Positions 26,170-37,013 of a DNA stretch of 64,000 nucleotides are shown here, one piece after another; the stretch's first letter is position 1; every line of letters begins with the position of its first letter. The stretch covers positions 26,716,947 to 26,780,946 of the forward strand of contig JBAIZL010000007.1 of assembly GCA_036971475.1 (NCBI GenBank), in the 5' to 3' direction. Origin of the DNA: Prosapia bicincta (taxonomy: Eukaryota > Arthropoda > Insecta > Hemiptera > Cercopidae). A program made the translations under genes and the position numbers. The notes under the pieces were generated by a model that made no database searches, had not been told where the DNA came from, and saw only the letters and a program-made list of their open reading frames with translations.

Positions 26170-29095
26170 CACATTTACTTTCACCTGAACTAGTCCTCAC
26201 TGTTGGTGATTCCAGGGTAGCAGTAGCACAGGACCGGCGAGGATTGTCTAAGTACAGACGACTCCCTGTGTGTTGCAGATGAACTAGAACTTCCTGTTGG
26301 TAATTCCAAGGTAGGAAACGACTGGCGAGGATTGTCTAAGTATTGATGAATCTCTGGGTGTTTGCAGATGAACTAGACCTTCCTGCTAGCAATTCTAGAG
26401 TAACACACGACTGGCGAGAATTGTCTAATTAAGGATGACTCTCTGGGCGTTTTGCAGATGAATAAGCTATTCCTGTTGGCAATTCCAGAGTAGCACACGA
26501 CTGGCGAGGATTGTCTAATTAAGGATGAGTCTCTGGGTGTTTGCAGATAAACAAGCCGTTCCTGTTAGCAATTCCAGGGTAGCACACGACTGGCGAGGAT
26601 TGTCTAATTAATGATGAGTCTCTGGGTGTTTGCAGATGGACAAGCACTTGCTGTTGGCAATTCCAGGGTAGCACACGACTAGCGAGGATTGTCTAATTAA
26701 TAATGAGTCTCTGGGTGTTTGCAGATGAACAAGCACTTGCTGTTGGCAATTCCAGGGTAGCACACGACTGGCGAGGATTGTCTAATTAATGATGAGTCTC
26801 TGGGTGTTTGCAGATGAACAAGCACTTGCTGTTGGCAATTCCAGGGTAGCACACGACTAGCGAGGATTGTCTAATTAATAATGAGTCTCTGGGTGTTTGC
26901 AAACGAACAAAAACTTCCTGTTGGCAATTCCAGGGTAGCACACGACTGGCGAGGATTGTCTAATTAATGATGAGTCTCTGGGTGTATGCAGATGAACAAG
27001 CCCTTCCTGTTGGCAATTCCAGAGTAGCACACGACTAGCGAGAATTGTCTAATTAAGAATGAGCCTTTGGGTGTTTTCAGATGAACAAGCCATTCCTGTT
27101 GACAATTCCAGAGTAGCACACGACTGGCGAGGATTGTCTAATTAAGGATGAGTCTCTGGGTGTTTCTGATAAACAAGCCGTTCCTGTTGGCAATTCCAGG
27201 GTAGCACACGACTGGCGAGGATTGTCTAATTAAGGATGAGTCTCTGGGTGTTTTCAGATGAACAAGCCGTTCCTGTTGGCAATTCTAGGGTAGCACACGA
27301 CTGGCGAGGATTGTCTAATTAAGAATGAGCCTCTGGGTATTTGCAAATGAACAAGCCATTCCTATTGGCAATTCCAGGGTAGCACACGACTGGCGAGGAT
27401 TGTCTAATTAAGGATGAGTCTCTGGGTGTTTTCAGATGAACAAGCCGTTCCTGTTGGCAATTCCAGGGTAGCACACGACTGGCGAGGATTGTCTAATTAA
27501 GAATGAGCCTCTGGGTGTTTGCAGATGAACAAGCCATTCCTATTGGCAATTCCAGGGTAGCACACGACTGGCGAGGATTGTCTAAGTGAGGATGACTTTC
27601 TGGGTGTTTTCAGATGAACAAGCCGTTCCTGTTGGCAATTCCAGGGTAGCACACGACTGGCGAGGATTGTCTAATTAAGAATGAGTCTCTGGGTGTTTTC
27701 AGATGAACAAGCCATTCCTGTTGGCAATTCCAGAGTAGCACACGACTGGCGAGGATTGTCTAATTAAGGATGAGTCTCTGGGTGTTTGCAGATGAACAAG
27801 CCGTTCCTGTTGGGAATTCTAGGGTAGCACACGACTGGCGAGGATTGTCTAATTAAGGATGACTCTCTGGGTGTTTGCAGATGAACAAGAAATTCCTGTT
27901 GACAATTCCAGGGTAGGACACGACTGGCGAGGATAGTCTAATTGAGGATGAGTCTCTGGGTGTTTGCAGATAAACAAGCCCTTCCTGTTGGCAATTCCAG
28001 GGTAGCACACGACTGGCGAGGATTGTCTAATTAAGGATGAGTCTCTGGGTGTTTGCAGATGAACAAGCCCTTCCTTTTGGCAATTCCAGGGTAGCACACG
28101 ACTGGCGAGGATTGTCTAATTAAGGATGAGTCTCTGGGTGTTTGCAGATGAACAAGCCCTTCCTTTTGGCAATTCCAGGGTAGCACATGATTGGCGAGGA
28201 TTGTCTAATTAAGGATGAGTCTCTGGGTGTTTGCAGATGAACAAGCCATTCCTGTTAGGAATTCCAGGGTAGCACACGACTAGCGAGGATTGTCTAATTG
28301 AGGATGAGTCTCTGGGTGTTTGCAGATGAACAAGCCGTTCCTGTTGGCAATTCCACGGTAGTACACGACTGGCGAGGATTGTCTAATTAAGGATGAGTCT
28401 CTGGGTGTTTGCAGGTGAACAAGCCGTTCCTGTTGGCAATTCCAGGGTAGCACACGACTGGCGAGGATTGTCTAATTGAGGATGACTTTCTGGGTGTTTG
28501 CAGATGAACAAGCCATTCCTGTTGGCAATTCCACGGTAGTACACGACTGGCGAGGATTGTCTAATTAAGGATGAGTCTCTGGGTGTTTGCAGGTGAACAA
28601 GCCGTTCCTGTTGGCAATTCCAGGGTAGCACACGACTGGCGAGGATTGTCTAATTAAGGACGACTCTCTGGGTGTTTGCAGATGAACAAGCCATTCCTGT
28701 TGACAATTCCAGGGTAGCACACGACTGGCGAGGATTGTCTAATTGAGGATGAGTCTCTGGGTATTTGCAGATGAACAAGCCCTTCCTTTTAGCACATCCA
28801 GAGTAGCACACGACTGGCGAGGATTGTCTAATTAAGGATGAGTCTCTGGGTGTTTGCAGATGAACAAGCCGTTCCTGTTGGCAATTCCAGGGTAGCACAC
28901 GATTGGCGAGGATCGTCTAATTGAGGATGAGTCTCTGGGTGTTTGCAGATGAACAAGCCATTCCTGTTGGCAATTCCAGGGTAGCACACGACTGGCGAGG
29001 ATTGTCTAATTTAGGATGAGTCGCTGGGTGTTTGCAGATGAACAAGCCCTTCCTGTTGGCAATTCCAGGGTAGCAGGCAACTGGCAAAGACTTTT
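26170..29095. repeat. 89-bp satellite array (about 33 copies)
   Basis: Monomer GATTGTCTAATTAAGGATGA ... GCACACGACTGGCGAG, 89 bp. Variants include TAATTGAGGATGA, GTTTTCAG for GTTTGCAG, and short TA/GA changes; the first copies (26170-26450) are the most diverged. Open frames of 82 codons on the minus strand at 27849, 28383 and 28650 reflect three-monomer (267-bp) periodicity. Confidence 0.95.
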
Positions 29096-29224
29096 TGAGT
29101 AAACACGTGTCTCTGTGTCTTTTCAGTTGAGTATGGTGGAATGGAAACCAAAGAATAGTTATAAGACGGTATCACCGTGACTTATAGTTTTGAATCATTT
29201 GGAAGCGTTAGATTAGATAGTCGC

Positions 29225-29350
29225 CTTTCTAGCAGTTTCTGTCAGTTACGATCTGAGTTGACAATGGGACACATGTCCCGAAATGGCAGTCCTCAACAAA
29301 TATAAGTAAGTGCTACTATAGGCAAGTTTGTAAATATTTACAAGTGTTTA
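29225..29350 (+). mobile_element. PLE-like 3' fragment with hairpin-GAAA motif
   Basis: TTGACAA (29258-29264), one extra T, hairpin GGGAC-ACAT-GTCCC, GAAA (29280-29283). TGAG just before the core can pair with CTCA at 29292-29295, as helix I of a hammerhead would. It is followed by AAGTGCTACTATAGGCAAGT, shared in inverse orientation with 11478 and 16377. The core differs from the canonical CTGATGA at the third-position C and the G. Confidence 0.5.
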
Positions 29351-29429
29351 GTGATATTACTTTTGTTAGAACCTCTAAACCTGTAACCTTCTTTCTAAAA
29401 ATAATTAATTATAGACTTGCAGTTTTTGA

Positions 29430-30045
29430 GTTGTACATCTTGAGGTTTTGCTATAATTACACTTTTGGTATTAACTTGGCAAAAAAACCACACTTACTGA
29501 TATTTTACAGCAGACACATTTCACACTAGGTTAGCATATTATTCGATGCTGTGAGTCACGAACAAGACTGTTGCTCAGGTGTGAGTGTGGTGTACGGGTG
29601 TTCTGTGGTGTGTTATTGTTCATAGAGTAGTGGTTAATTATGTACTCAAATATTGAATTTGATTGTGTTCTTGTCCTTTAGAATGTGTTGTGAATAGTAT
29701 TTATGGTGTTTAGATATCTTGTAGTTTTCTGTTGTGTTGAGTGAAAAGCAACAAACTTAACACAACAAAAAACTAGAAGATATACATAAATACTATCCAC
29801 AACACATTCTAAACGACAAAACACACTCACAATCAAATACTATATTTGAACTCATAATTAACAACTACTCTATGAACAATAACACGACAGAACACCAAAA
29901 CCCCACACTCACACCTGAGCAACAGTCTTGTCCGTGACTCCCAGCATTGAATATTGCGCTGACATAGTGTGAAAGAAATCTGGTGAAAAATATCAGAGAG
30001 TGTGGTTTTTTGCCCAAGTTAATCCCGAAAGTGTAATGATACACA
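29430..30045. mobile_element. Foldback of two PLE 3' ends (endonuclease C-terminus)
   Basis: Arms of about 290 bp are inverted around about 29745. The right arm on the plus strand reads KLEDIHKYYPQHILNDKTHS then IFELIINNY, the end of a PLE GIY-YIG protein (a LExxEIYK-type block followed by LNDxTxxxxxxIF). Both arms end with a hairpin-GAAA-like element (for example GCGCTGACATAGTGTGAAAG at 29957). The 3' ends face outward. The same family forms the foldback at 49560-49985. Confidence 0.7.
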
Positions 30046-30439
30046 TTCACTCAACTTCCCTCTGAAAATACCTAGTAGTACCCCTGTTAAAAACCACAAT
30101 TAAATTTGCGAATGAATCAAATCATTTGCTGAAAATGTTTTTGAGAACAATACAGCACGTACTCATGAGGCAGATCTATAGTTTTTAAGTAAAGAGAGAG
30201 AGACAATTACATGTCTTAAAATTTGGAATAATTTATTCTATCTCTATTGCAGAAGTGTTTTCCACAGAATAGGTTGAGATTGAGAAATGTGTGTTTCTTA
30301 GTTTTTTATTTATCGATCCAAACAATGTATTTGTTTGTATTCCAAACATTGGTTTGTTTTTACAACAAAAAATAAATGTGTTCGAAGTTGCTTGTTGTAA
30401 TCATCTTGAGTTCACTGATTAAATTATAATTAAATAACT

Positions 30440-30610
30440 CATAAATACTATAAGTGAATATTTAAGAGCTTGCTTGCTGACGCGTTTCCAAACAATCTTA
30501 GCTTTTACTTGCACGACCAGTAGAGGCTTAGCTTTGTAAAAGGAACGATTGTTTCGAAACATCAGCAAGTAAGCTCTTAAGTATTTAAGTAGCTACGTAT
30601 TATTTAATTT
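30440..30610. mobile_element. Foldback element with hammerhead-like ends
   Basis: GAGCTTGCTTGCTGACGCGT (30468) mirrors a CATCAGCAAGTAAGCTC arm near 30560, centred about 30518. The left arm on the minus strand gives GGAAACGCGTC, with a self-complementary ACGCGT after GAAA. The right arm gives GGAAC-GATT-GTTTC-GAAAC. A related single copy lies at 51560-51660. Confidence 0.6.
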
Positions 30611-30824
30611 CATTATAAATATGTTTGTATAAGCAAAATTATATTTAAAAAAAATATTTATATCTCTTAATTTCGTTTTGAATTATTATCCTGGCAGTAT
30701 TACCAATTGTAAAATTTACCATAGGTTGCAGGATAATGTGAACTGTATTTCTCTCCTATCCATTACTCCACGTGTTGTAATTAGTTTGTTACAGCAATGT
30801 TAGTAATCCCTTAAATAATAGTTT
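30611..30824. other. AT-rich spacer
   Basis: Nothing recognised. Confidence 0.4.
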
Positions 30825-31720
30825 ACGACTAACCGAACTTTAAATTTTGTAAAACTTACTGAGACAAAACGTTTATGATCGCTATATGCCGATCTTCATC
30901 AGTGTCTTCTCCTTCGAGATGTCGGATCAAGCGGTGACGGTTTTCGATAGTATCAAAGAGTATGTGTGATTTGTATTGTGTTTGTTTAATATGTTTGTAC
31001 TTTGTATTTTTGTGTTTGTAAATTTCGTATTGTTCTAGTGTGTTGAGATGTGATCCTTTTTTGTTGATGTGTAGGATTTCTAGGTTATGGTAAATGTCTG
31101 TGTATTTGTGTCCTGTTTCTATTATGTGATTGTAGAATGTTGAGTTGGTGTTCTGTTTGTGTTCCTCGACTCTTTGTTTAAAGCTGCGACCTGTTTGTCC
31201 AATGTAGAATTTGTTGCAGTTCAGTTTGTATACGCCTGGTGCTTGTAGTTTATCTTTGTTGTTGGTGTTGTGTTGTATTTTGTATTGTAACTTGTTATTA
31301 GTTTTGTATGCTATTTTGTATCCTATTTCTTGAAATTTGCAGGCTATTGTGTTTATGTATGGTAATGTGATATATTTGTTTTCCCTGTCTGTAGTATTAA
31401 TTTTAGTGTTTTTTTTTGTATTTTGTACCATAGCTTGTCTATTATTGTGGTGTTGTATCCATTTGTGTATGCTAAACATTTAATTGTGTCTAGTTCTTTG
31501 TTTATGTTTTCTATGGTCATTGGGACTTCTTTAAGTCTATGGAGCATGGATCTGAAGGCAGCGTGTTTGTGTTGGATATGGTGGTTTGAGGTGTTGTGGA
31601 TAAGTGTGTCTGTCGTTATGGGTTTCCTGTAAATGTTGAAGCTGTGTTTGTGTGTGTGGCTTTTTGTTATGGTTTTTGTTTTGGACTACAAAATTCAAGA
31701 GTAATGTTAGGTTAAAAACT
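30825..31720 (-). pseudogene. Penelope-like retroelement, 5'-truncated (RT thumb plus GIY-YIG endonuclease)
   Basis: The minus strand carries, in order, the end of a PLE reverse transcriptase and its endonuclease. RT part: an LLNF block (about 31690), HSFNIYRKPITTDTLIHNTS (about 31630-31570), then AAFRSMLHRL and an INKELDTIKCLAYTNGY helix. Endonuclease part (30856-31479 frame): GVYKLNCNKFYIGQTGRSF with GIY-YIG residues, an EEHK, and a LNTLEQYEIYKH block, ending VLSQ-stop at 30856. The RT and endonuclease frames are offset by -1, and the switch coincides with a run of nine A (31412-31420 on the minus strand). There is another frame break near 31640. The palm with the YxDD motif is missing. The 3' terminus TTTACAAAATTTAAAGTTCG is shared with the foldback at 43915-44090. 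Confidence 0.85.
30862..30907 (-). ncRNA. Hammerhead-ribozyme-like motif inside the PLE reading frame
   Basis: Minus strand: helix I AGACA (30903-30907) pairs with UGUCU (30862-30866). Core CUGAUGA (30896-30902), one bulged A, stem II GAUCGG...GCGAUC, then AUAAACGUUUU where GAAAACGUU is expected. The core therefore carries substitutions at the invariant GA and is probably inactive. The same bases encode EDTDEDRHIAI near the end of the endonuclease protein. Confidence 0.6.
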
Positions 31721-32323
31721 TGAGTCAGCCAGATATGCTGACATTTGGACAAGAGTCTAGTAGCAAGTGTTTTTAATATACAATATTGTAGAAGGGATAA
31801 TGGAAGGGACACAGAAGCTCTTAAAAGTGCTACAGGTGACATAGGTGTATCTCAAACTTTTGTAATGTAAAATAAAAGCCATTTTGGATTAGCCTTTCAG
31901 GCTCCTGAAAATTTTATTTTATTTCCTTAGTAAATGGAATTTAATAAAACAAAAAAAAAAATATACAATCTAGGTTGACAACAACATATTAGCATTTTAG
32001 CCTCCCTACTTCTAATTTACACAGCATTAGAGTACTCAGAAACTTAATTGTACATATTTCACACAAGACTTCACTTTCATTATAAAATATGACCTAGTCT
32101 CCACATTGGCTACTGTGGGGGATCTTTGTAACAGTATGTTTACACATTTTTTTGTTAGACATAAAATAATAAAACAGATATCTGTTACAAATAGTGAAAC
32201 ATGAATTAATTTCTCTTATTCCTCTAACTTTTTCCATGGCGTAAAAAAATGATATCTACATCGCCAAACAAAAAATAAGATGACTAATGAATAGAAATAT
32301 TTAACAATACTGTGTGGATATAA

Positions 32324-32324
<1 letters not shown>
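31721..32324. other. Noncoding, nothing firmly recognised
   Basis: A short plus-strand frame around 31792-31868 (SATGDIGVS) is followed by AATAAA. Too little to call an exon. Confidence 0.35.

Positions 32325-32367
<43 letters not shown>
32325..32367. repeat. (TA)n microsatellite
   Basis: Uninterrupted TA dinucleotides immediately beside a hammerhead-bearing element. Confidence 0.97.
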
Positions 32368-32373
<6 letters not shown>

Positions 32374-32379
32374 TATTAT

Positions 32380-32745
32380 TTTTTTTAAACAACATAGGTT
32401 ATTCAAATACAGGAATATTTATTAATTTATATTCAAAGCTTTTCGTTGGTAAACAGTACCAACATCATCAGGAATGAAAATTACAATAATGTAAGCTATA
32501 GGCCTAAAACCTATATATATATAAACAAAGAATAAAATATGTCAAGTAAAAGAATTGTTTTAAAAATTTATATATTTTTCAAAGCTTTTAAAACTATCTA
32601 TTTAAAAAACAACTGAGGTTATTCTAATAAAAGAATTATTTTAGAACTTTAAATCTGAATTTTTATGTTTAAATATTTTATAAGTTTTATTTCAATAAAA
32701 AATAATAAATAATTCTAGTATTTGAATAACCTTAGTTGTTTTTCA
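32380..32745. mobile_element. Element with hammerhead and inverted end segments (family D)
   Basis: AACAACATAGGTTATTCAAA at 32389 is mirrored by TTTGAATAACCTTAGTTGTT at about 32720, and that sequence recurs in direct orientation at about 33197. A partial copy lies at 32606-32625. It encloses the hammerhead at 32431-32475. It appears to be another PLE 3'-end family, but no protein-coding part was found. Confidence 0.5.
32431..32475 (-). ncRNA. Hammerhead ribozyme motif, complete core
   Basis: Minus strand: helix I AUUC (32472-32475) pairs with GAAU (32431-32434). Core CUGAUGA (32465-32471), one bulged U, seven-pair stem II GUUGGUA-CUGUU-UACCAAC, GAA, then self-complementary AAGCUU (32436-32441) in the helix III position and U as the predicted cleavage-site nucleotide (32435). 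All invariant core bases are present. A helix III that is its own complement without a loop fits the dimeric hammerheads known from Penelope-like elements. This is the best-preserved copy in the window. Confidence 0.75.
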
Positions 32746-33517
<772 letters not shown>

Positions 33518-33613
33518 TTAATATATTACTATGTGAGTAATTTTATCCACCATTAAGTGCAATAATTTTACCTTGAGTGATGAGGCACCTTTCGGTCGTT
33601 GACCATTGTCGAA

Positions 33614-34258
33614 TCACTGATTTTTCTCTGCTGTGGATACTCGGTCCGTGAAGCCGGTGTTTGTTGACGTTACACACACTTTTTCTTGATCTGTGTGTAT
33701 GATATTTCTGTATAGTATGTCCTCTGTATATGTTGTTTGTAGATTCATTAAGTTGTTGTGTATGTTTTTATAAATGTGGTATTTTTCTAGTGAGTTTAGT
33801 TCTATTGGGTTGTTATTTATTTCCAGTATGGTTAGGTTATTTTCATAATTTGTTATTTCGTGTTTATGGGATATTAGGTGTGCTGCAACATTTGATACTT
33901 TAGAATTTTTGTTTTTGAATGCTCTATAATGTTCTTCAAATCTTATTTTAAATGTTCTGGTTGTTTTTCCTATGTAAAAAGCGTTACAGTTGTTGCATGT
34001 GATTTTGTATATTCCTGATAGGTTATGTTTTTCTGAATTTGTTATGTGGTTTGTGTTATTAAGATATTTTATTATTTTGTTGTTTGGTTTGTAAGTTGGA
34101 GTGTAGTATTCTTTGTTGTATATATTTGTTATTTTTTCTATTTTGTTATTGGTGTATTTATATTTTAGGTAGATTTTTTTTATTTTTATTATTTTCGTGT
34201 TCCGGTTGTAGTGTTGTGTTGAGGTTAGGTTTTTTTGTGAATTTATTGTATATATTTT
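33614..34258 (-). CDS. PLE GIY-YIG endonuclease domain (left copy)
   Basis: Mirror image of the right copy at 36913-37557. It has the same GIY-YIG residues (GIYKITC...FYIGKTTRTF), and the frame lies offset from the preceding reverse transcriptase frame in the same way. No separate ATG is apparent at the start, so it would have to be made as part of an RT-endonuclease fusion. Its end reads VTSTNTGFTDRVSTAEKNQ-stop, apart from two base differences from the other arm. Mobile-element protein, not a host gene. Confidence 0.8.
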   Translation of the reverse strand, partial: KIYTINSQKNLTSTQHYNRNTKIIKIKKIYLKYKYTNNKIEKITNIYNKEYYTPTYKPNNKIIKYLNNTNHITNSEKHNLSGIYKITCNNCNAFYIGKTTRTFKIRFEEHYRAFKNKNSKVSNVAAHLISHKHEITNYENNLTILEINNNPIELNSLEKYHIYKNIHNNLMNLQTTYTEDILYRNIIHTDQEKVCVTSTNTGFTDRVSTAEKNQ

Positions 34259-35436
34259 TTATAATGTGTTTGTTGTATCCATTTTCTATTGCTATTTTTG
34301 TAATGTTATCTAATTCTTCATTTAATTTTTGTTTGTTATCCTGTGTGTATTTTATTGCTTTATTTATCATGTTACTGTAAGTGTTAATTTTGTGTGTCCA
34401 GGGGTGGTTAGATTTGTAGTGTATTGTGGTGTTGTTGGAAGTAGGTTTCCTGTATACTGTAGTTTCTATTTTATTATCATTTATATTTAAAGTAATGTCG
34501 AGGAAGTTGATTGTTCTATTTGTTTCTGTTTCAACGGTGAATTGTAAGTTTTCGTTGTATGTATTTAGTTTGTTTAATATTATGACGTGTTCGTTGTGAA
34601 TGGTAGGTTGGTATATTACAAGTATATCGTCTACATATCTTGTCCATAGTGAGATATTGTGTGTGTTTATTATAGGTTTAATTATTATTTGTTCAAAGTG
34701 TTGTAAATATATTTCTGACATGACAGATGATATGGGTGAACCCATGGGGAGTCCTGTTGTTTGTTTATAATATTTATTGTTAAATTGGAAGTAATTTTGG
34801 TTACATATGTGTTTGGTTAGCGTAATGATACTATCTATTATGTTTCTTTTTTCGTTATTGTGTATCAGTTTGTTTTTTATTATTTCTATGGTTTCTTCTA
34901 TTGGGATACTAGGGTACATGTTAGTTATGTCATAACTTATTATTTTTGTGTTGCTGTTTGTTTTTATCGTTTTTATTTTATTAATTAATTCGTATCCATT
35001 TTTTATATTGTATGTGTTGTTGATATGTATTTTAGATCTTAGGATTTTGTCTAGAATTTTTGCGATTATGTTAGATGGTGCTGTTGTGAAATTTATTAGT
35101 GGTCTAAATGGTGTGTTGGGTTTGTGGATTTTAGGTATCCCTGATAATACTGGTGCGCATGGTTTGAATGGGTATAATCTTGTGTGGTATTTTAATTTAT
35201 TGTTATAGTTTAGGGTGTTACGGTGAGTGACTATTAAGTTTTTTATTGTAATAAGGTATTTGTTAGTTGGGTCTGGGATTTGTTCGTATTTATTTTCTTT
35301 TATGTAGTTAGTCATTGAATCGATATATTTGGTATTTTCTATTATTACTGGAGTATTTGTTTTATCTGATTTTAATATTAAGTAGTCGTTGTTTTCTAGT
35401 TTTACTCTGAGTTTTATAATTTCTTTTTTATTAATA
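34158..35436 (-). CDS. PLE reverse transcriptase (left copy, 5'-truncated)
   Basis: Same protein as the right copy, open on the minus strand up to the junction at 35437, where about 296 bp of upstream coding sequence present in the other copy is missing. First Met at 35315 (385 residues from there). All catalytic motifs are intact: SYDITNMYPSIP, TTGLPMGSPIS, RYVDDILVIY. One visible amino-acid difference from the other copy (SNHPWT here, SNYPWT there). Truncated at the 5' end and followed by a frame break, so not autonomous as it stands. Confidence 0.88.
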
Positions 35437-35438
35437 TA

Positions 35439-37013
35439 AAAAAGGTTAGCCTAAACCTAAAAAATAGCCTAGAACCAACCCACACCTCTAACAATAATAA
35501 ATTCATAAACTTAACTAAAACACAATTTACTGAAAAAGAAAAAATAATAATAACAAATTCCTTCAAATATAACCTACCTAACTTCAACAAAAAACAAATA
35601 ATAAAAAACCTAATAGTTGACACAGAATCTAACATCCACAAAATTACCCACCAAAATACTGAACACATAAGAAATAATATTAATAATAAAATTAACCTAA
35701 TAAAAACGGAAAAAAACAAAAAAACGGAACAATATATTAATAAAAAAGAAATTATAAAACTCAGAGAAAAACTAGAAAACAACGACTACTTAATATTAAA
35801 ATCAGATAAAACAAATACTCCAGTAATAATAGAAAATACCAAATATATCGATTCAATGACTAACTACATAAAAGAAAATAAATACGAACAAATCCCAGAC
35901 CCAACTAACAAATACCTTATTACAATAAAAAACTTAATAGTCACTCACCGTAACACCCTAAACTATAACAATAAATTAAAATACCACACAAGATTATACC
36001 CATTCAAACCATGCGCACCAGTATTATCAGGGATACCTAAAATCCACAAACCCAACACACCATTTAGACCACTAATAAATTTCACAACAGCACCATCTAA
36101 CATAATCGCAAAAATTCTAGACAAAATCCTAAGATCTAAAATACATATCAACAACACATACAATATAAAAAATGGATACGAATTAATTAATAAAATAAAA
36201 ACGATAAAAACAAACAGCAACACGAAAATAATAAGTTATGACATAACTAACATGTACCCTAGTATCCCAATAGAAGAAACCATAGAAATAATAAAAAACA
36301 AACTGATACACAATAACGAAAAAAGAAACATAATAGATAGTATCATTACGCTAACCAAACACATATGTAACCAAAATTACTTCCAATTTAACAATAAATA
36401 TTATAAACAAACAACAGGACTCCCCATGGGTTCACCCATATCATCTGTCATGTCAGAAATATATTTACAACACTTTGAACAAATAATAATTAAACCTATA
36501 ATAAACACACACAATATCTCACTATGGACAAGATATGTAGACGATATACTTGTAATATACCAACCTACCATTCACAACGAACACGTCATAATATTAAACA
36601 AACTAAATACATACAACGAAAACTTACAATTCACCGTTGAAACAGAAACAAATAGAACAATCAACTTCCTCGACATTACTTTAAATATAAATGATAATAA
36701 AATAGAAACTACAGTATACAGGAAACCTACTTCCAACAACACCACAATACACTACAAATCTAACTACCCCTGGACACACAAAATTAACACTTACAGTAAC
36801 ATGATAAATAAAGCAATAAAATACACACAGGATAACAAACAAAAATTAAATGAAGAATTAGATAACATTACAAAAATAGCAATAGAAAATGGATACAACA
36901 AACACATTATAAAAAATATATACAATAAATTCACAAAAAAACCTAACCTCAACACAACACTACAACCGGAACACGAAAATAATAAAAATAAAAAAAATCT
37001 ACCTAAAATATAA
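35439..37013 (+). CDS. Penelope-like element reverse transcriptase (right copy)
   Basis: Copies element RNA into DNA at the target. The frame is open from the palindrome junction at 35438; the first in-frame ATG is 35856, but upstream codons (for example QFTEKEKIIITNSFKYNLPN and LKSDKTNTPVI) look like genuine PLE N-terminal sequence, so the true start lies upstream and is lost. From the Met: fingers GIPKIHKP (59-66), motif A SYDITNMYPSIP (127-138, catalytic D129), motif B GLPMGSPIS (188-196), motif C YVDD (227-230, catalytic), then INFLDITLNI and VYRKPTSNNTT (thumb side). Lacks any retroviral-type RNase H, as expected. The stop at 37013 separates it from the endonuclease, which overlaps in another frame. 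Codon use is extremely AA/AT-rich. Confidence 0.92.
   Translation, partial: KKVSLNLKNSLEPTHTSNNNKFINLTKTQFTEKEKIIITNSFKYNLPNFNKKQIIKNLIVDTESNIHKITHQNTEHIRNNINNKINLIKTEKNKKTEQYINKKEIIKLREKLENNDYLILKSDKTNTPVIIENTKYIDSMTNYIKENKYEQIPDPTNKYLITIKNLIVTHRNTLNYNNKLKYHTRLYPFKPCAPVLSGIPKIHKPNTPFRPLINFTTAPSNIIAKILDKILRSKIHINNTYNIKNGYELINKIKTIKTNSNTKIISYDITNMYPSIPIEETIEIIKNKLIHNNEKRNIIDSIITLTKHICNQNYFQFNNKYYKQTTGLPMGSPISSVMSEIYLQHFEQIIIKPIINTHNISLWTRYVDDILVIYQPTIHNEHVIILNKLNTYNENLQFTVETETNRTINFLDITLNINDNKIETTVYRKPTSNNTTIHYKSNYPWTHKINTYSNMINKAIKYTQDNKQKLNEELDNITKIAIENGYNKHIIKNIYNKFTKKPNLNTTLQPEHENNKNKKNLPKI

Noticed and set aside
2500..29095. Regularly spaced repeats considered as CRISPR arrays
   Set aside because: These are eukaryotic head-to-tail satellites without unique spacers, and no cas-like genes are present.
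26170..29095. 89-bp satellite as repeated exons because of TGTTTGCAG/ATGAAC
   Set aside because: The splice-like string is part of every monomer, no donor partners it, and no frame is conserved across monomers.
31780..31880. Possible terminal exon (RDNGRDTEALKSATGDIGVS then stop and AATAAA)
   Set aside because: Only about 30 codons, an unproven acceptor and no recognised family; left unannotated as a gene.
34084..34380. Hydrophobic 98-codon frame (and its mirror at 36791-37087, plus 34948-35208 and 35414-35782)
   Set aside because: Antisense shadows of the A-rich PLE reverse transcriptase; Phe/Leu richness comes from complementary T-rich sequence.
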